This document shows positions 5,253 through 7,521 of a stretch of DNA of 7,521 nucleotides, piece by piece; position 1 is the stretch's first letter, and each line of letters starts with the position of its first letter. The stretch covers positions 1 through 7,521 of the forward strand of contig JAKACR010000137.1 of the NCBI GenBank assembly GCA_021821225.1, written 5' to 3'. A program made the position numbers and the translations under genes. The notes beneath the pieces are model-generated. The model worked only from the letters and a program-made list of their open reading frames with translations. It was not told the DNA's origin and did not search any database. Source of the stretch: Bacillota bacterium (GTDB lineage: Bacteria; Bacillota; Bacilli; Alicyclobacillales; SLC66).

Positions 5253-6248
5253 ATGGGTGTGGAAAATACCGTGCCGTCGATCAAAATGCGGCTGTCCCTG
5301 GCCGTCGGCCTGGTCGCTCTGTGCGCGGCGGCGCTTGTTTTTTACGAGACGGGATCCTGGAGGACGCTGCTCGATTGGCATTCCGTCCATGTCCTGTTTC
5401 AAGGCATCGTATGGGACGGCATTCCGTTCATCGCCATCGGCGCGCTGCTTGCCGCCATGATCGAGTCGTGGCTATCGTCCGGCGGCGTGGTGGCGCTGTT
5501 ATCCGACAACCTTGCCGGACGCCTTGCCGCCGCGATGATCGGCACGACCCTGCCCGTCTGCGACTGCGGGGCAATGCCGGTTGCCCGCACACTGCGCCGC
5601 AAAGGAGTGGGCGAATCCATCGCGTTCACCTTTGTGCTTGCCGCCCCCACGCTCAATATCGTGTCGCTTGCGGCGACGTTCATCGCGTTTCATCAACATT
5701 GGCGCTGGCTTGCCATCCGGGCCGGGGCGGCGCTCGCCATCGCGGTGGCGACAGGCTGGATCGTGCGCATCCGCGAAGACGGTCTCACTGAGAAATGGCG
5801 TCGTTCTCCATCTTTTGCTAAGCATTCGCGACGCGGCGCCGCCGCCGTCCTGTCGCACGCCAGCGGCGAAATGTTTGCCGTCGGCCCTTTCTTTGTCGCA
5901 AGCGCGCTGCTTGCGGCGATGGCCCAGAACCTGCTGTCCGTGCGCGCGGTGACGGCGTTCACGCAGCATTCGGTGTGGTCCATCGCCTTCATGATGGGCG
6001 TGGGCGGCGCGCTGTCGCTCTGCTCCACCGCGGACGCGTTTGTCGCCGCAAGTCTTGCCGGACTGTTTTCCCCCGGCGCCATCTTGGCGTTTTTGCTCAT
6101 GGGGCAGATGGTCGACCTGCGCAATGTGTTCATGCTGCCGCAGGCGTTTGGCCGCAGGACGGTGACGCTCGGTTTGGCGGTCGCGACCGTCATGATTTTC
6201 GCCGCAGCGCTGATGGTCAATCTATGGTTGACGGGGGGACTTGTCTAG
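5253..6248 (+). CDS. Permease, DUF318/ArsP_1 family (PF03773-like)
   Basis: A 331-residue polytopic membrane protein with about eight hydrophobic segments. The family signature is clear: PVCDCGAMPVARTLRRKGVG (101-120) followed by a helix containing LAAPTLNIVS (129-138), and in the second half SLCSTADAFVAASL (255-268). The paired cysteines C103 and C105 and C257 are the candidate substrate- or metal-contacting residues; other family members export organoarsenicals, but the substrate of this branch, which travels with TIGR03943 partners, is unknown to me. The start is uncertain: the frame is open from 5136, but the first 39 codons look non-coding (rich in Arg, Cys, Gly, no ribosome site). ATG 5253 or GTG 5259 sits just before the first helix, and ATG 5286 is also possible. 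The stop overlaps the start of the next gene by one base, so the two are co-translated. Confidence 0.85.
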   Translation: MGVENTVPSIKMRLSLAVGLVALCAAALVFYETGSWRTLLDWHSVHVLFQGIVWDGIPFIAIGALLAAMIESWLSSGGVVALLSDNLAGRLAAAMIGTTLPVCDCGAMPVARTLRRKGVGESIAFTFVLAAPTLNIVSLAATFIAFHQHWRWLAIRAGAALAIAVATGWIVRIREDGLTEKWRRSPSFAKHSRRGAAAVLSHASGEMFAVGPFFVASALLAAMAQNLLSVRAVTAFTQHSVWSIAFMMGVGGALSLCSTADAFVAASLAGLFSPGAILAFLLMGQMVDLRNVFMLPQAFGRRTVTLGLAVATVMIFAAALMVNLWLTGGLV

Positions 6249-6715
6249 TGGACTCGCATGACCGCCCGGTGCGTTTTGTCATACTCGTCCTGTACGCGGT
6301 CGCGGCGACGAAGATGGTCTGGTCTGGAGCCGCGTACCGCTTGGTCATGCCGGAACTGGTTCCCGTGCTGGCGCTGACGGCGCTTCTGTTCTGGCTGTTC
6401 GCCGCCGGCCAGTTCCCCTGGCCGCACTGGCGCTTCCGTCGCGGTCTGGGCCGCAACGGCGCTGTGGGGTCACCCGCCGGAAGCGATCGACATGGGGCAT
6501 CTGCGGTGAGCACCGGAAACACAGAGGTGGCGAAGGGGCATGGCGGCGGGCGCGATGCCGGAGTGGGTTCTTCGGACGGGGGCTTTCCGAACGGGGGTTT
6601 TCCGGTCGAGGGCGGGGAACCGGAGCTGCTGCGCGGCGTTTGGCTGTCCGGCCTGCTCTACGCGTTGTTTGCTTTGCCCGCCGCGGCCTATCTGGTCGAT
6701 TCCGTCTTGCGCTGA
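6248..6715 (+). CDS. Short TIGR03943-like putative permease subunit
   Basis: A 155-residue membrane protein starting at GTG 6248 inside the TAG stop of the permease; GGGGGGAC lies just upstream. Residues 9-54 give two hydrophobic helices around SGAAYRLVMPEL, which matches the N-terminal pattern (helix, SG, Y, P, helix) of the TIGR03943/DUF1980 proteins encoded next to DUF318 permeases. Residues 62-127 form a Gly-rich, charged, low-complexity linker with a GGFP-(N)-GGFP repeat. A third helix (about 131-149) ends in AYLVDSVLR. Relatives are, from memory, about 200-300 residues with a C-terminal soluble domain; this protein stops right after the third helix. Translating the other frames downstream did not recover the missing part. 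It may be a natural short form, a truncation by rearrangement, or a frameshift I cannot see. Co-expression with the permease suggests a two-part transporter. Confidence 0.68.
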   Translation: MDSHDRPVRFVILVLYAVAATKMVWSGAAYRLVMPELVPVLALTALLFWLFAAGQFPWPHWRFRRGLGRNGAVGSPAGSDRHGASAVSTGNTEVAKGHGGGRDAGVGSSDGGFPNGGFPVEGGEPELLRGVWLSGLLYALFALPAAAYLVDSVLR

Positions 6716-6750
6716 CAGACGGGGACATGGGCACCGTGCCTCCCGCTGTC
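6714..6750 (+). terminator. Terminator-like stem-loop at the end of the permease operon
   Basis: Starting in the stop codon, GACAG (6714-6718) pairs with CTGTC (6746-6750), and CGGG (6720-6723) with CCCG (6742-6745) with one bulged A. Inside, GGCA (6730-6733) pairs with TGCC (6737-6740). The stack is long and GC-rich and placed exactly at the operon end, but no T-run follows, so it may be Rho-assisted or a 3'-protecting stem. Confidence 0.4.
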
Positions 6751-6881
6751 CGAAGGACCGTCCTACCACGTCCAGTCTCCGCACAAAGTACCGCACCCAG
6801 AGGACGTGGGATAAGTCCACTGCACAGGCGATCTGATTCCAGATATAGCGTTTGAACGAACTGCCCGCGCATTCCCATTCC

Positions 6882-6919
6882 TCATGGCCGTCCGCAAAAC
6901 ACCCTCACGGCGGCCATGA
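6882..6919. repeat. Perfect 9-bp inverted repeat in the intergenic gap
   Basis: TCATGGCCG (6882-6890) is the reverse complement of CGGCCATGA (6911-6919), with 20 bases between. An alternative overlapping hairpin, GGCGG (6909-6913) with CCGCC (6920-6924), competes for the right arm. The gap 6751-6968 otherwise shows no gene. Neither strand has a T-run after the stem. Confidence 0.45.
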
Positions 6920-6965
6920 CCGCCATAAGCAGTGTCGTGGGACCGCCGCAAATCTTTCCGATGCG

Positions 6966-6974
6966 TGGTACAAT
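6966..6974 (+). promoter_or_regulatory. Possible extended -10 for the methyltransferase gene
   Basis: TGGTACAAT (6966-6974) is identical to the extended -10 proposed for the MFS gene. The -35 region is poor (CCGCAA at 17 bp), and initiation near 6981 would leave a leader of only about 13 bases, just enough to hold the ribosome site. Treat as weak. Confidence 0.25.
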
Positions 6975-6993
6975 TGCCACTGAGGTGTGACGG

Positions 6994-7521
6994 ATGATGA
7001 ACGGCGGCGACATTCGCGTCGCGATCGGCGGTGGTGAGTACGCGCACAACAACCCAGGCTGGATCCACACAGGGGAAGACGAGCTGAATCTGCTGCGACG
7101 CGATGACTGGCTGCGTCGATTTGGTGTGGGATCGCTGTCCGCCATTCTCGCAGAGCATGTCTGGGAGCACCTGACGCAGGACGAGGGGCTAACAGCCGCT
7201 CGCATTTGCCATGAATTCCTGAAGCCCGGCGGATACGTTCGCTGCGCGGTGCCAGATGGGTACTTCCCAAACGCTGCCTACCAGCATGTGGCGCAAGTTG
7301 GCGGTCCGCCTGGCATCCCCAATCACCCGGCGGCCAGCCACAAGGTCGTGTACAACTACCGCACGCTGAGCGACGTATTTGCCCGAGCGGGGTTTGATGT
7401 TCTATTGTTGGAATACTGTGATGAATCTGGCGCGTTTCACTCCACAGACTGGGATCCCGCACAAGGGCTGATCTATCGAACCCTGCGCTACGACCATCGA
7501 AACCAAAACGCTCAACTCAGG
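6994..7521 (+). CDS. Class I SAM-dependent methyltransferase (3' end outside window)
   Basis: 176 codons are open to the right edge with no stop. ATG 6994 is fixed as the earliest start by an in-frame TGA at 6988-6990, and GAGGTG (6982-6987) lies six bases upstream; ATG 6997 is the alternative. The core methyltransferase landmarks are LAEHVWEHLT (52-61), the motif after strand 4, then FLKPGGYVRCAVPDG (75-89), the motif around strand 5. The N-terminal RVAIGGG (8-14) takes the place of the SAM-binding glycine motif, but the segment is compressed compared with typical members. The later part (PAASHKVVYNYRTL, 112-125, then AGFDVLLLEYCDE, 132-144) matches a small family of predicted methyltransferases (COG4627-like) that I associate with bacilli. 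The substrate is unknown. Judging by remembered relatives, only a short C-terminus is missing. It appears to be a single-gene unit. Confidence 0.86.
   Translation, partial: MMNGGDIRVAIGGGEYAHNNPGWIHTGEDELNLLRRDDWLRRFGVGSLSAILAEHVWEHLTQDEGLTAARICHEFLKPGGYVRCAVPDGYFPNAAYQHVAQVGGPPGIPNHPAASHKVVYNYRTLSDVFARAGFDVLLLEYCDESGAFHSTDWDPAQGLIYRTLRYDHRNQNAQLR

Noticed and set aside
5975..6247. Upstream extension of the TIGR03943-like frame inside the permease gene
   Set aside because: This part is antiphase shadow of the permease; the GTG at 6248 overlapping its stop is the sensible start.

Overview
The window is 7,521 bp of GC-rich bacterial chromosome, in my reading roughly 60% GC with a few AT-rich intergenic pockets. 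Strong GGAGG-type ribosome sites, GTG starts, a YerD-like FMN glutamate-synthase homologue, a permease/TIGR03943 pair and a small-methyltransferase family that I associate with Bacillota suggest a GC-rich, possibly thermophilic member of Bacillota (for example Alicyclobacillaceae). That placement is inference; no rRNA or marker gene is present.

Region 1 (1-1922) is a CRISPR locus fragment. A compact array of ten identical 36-bp repeats and nine 34-38-bp spacers (64-746) is followed by an AT-rich stretch, a purine-rich tandem repeat, a ~155-bp non-coding mobile element (MITE-like) with a target duplication, and then cas6 (1149-1922, +), the endoribonuclease that would cut the array transcript. 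No effector, adaptation or other cas gene lies inside the window. The repeat folds into a long GNRA-capped hairpin only when transcribed on the + strand, the strand cas6 is on.

Region 2 (1923-3765) holds a membrane-anchored FMN-binding glutamate-synthase-like protein on the minus strand, convergent with cas6. Behind it lie a second, inverted and diverged copy of the MITE and a truncated third copy.

Region 3 (3766-6715) holds a minus-strand MFS transporter, a palindrome-rich divergent control region, and a two-gene + strand operon of a DUF318/ArsP_1-type permease and an overlapping, unusually short TIGR03943-like partner.

Region 4 (6716-7521) is a 278-bp gap with inverted repeats, then a SAM-dependent methyltransferase gene that runs off the right edge.

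The parts look like independent transcription units. The one clear functional pair by context is CRISPR array plus Cas6, now separated by a mobile element. The permease and its partner form the other. I see no convincing new system. The most interesting points are the MITE inserted in the cas6 leader, the repeat hairpin with its orientation question, and the shortened permease partner.
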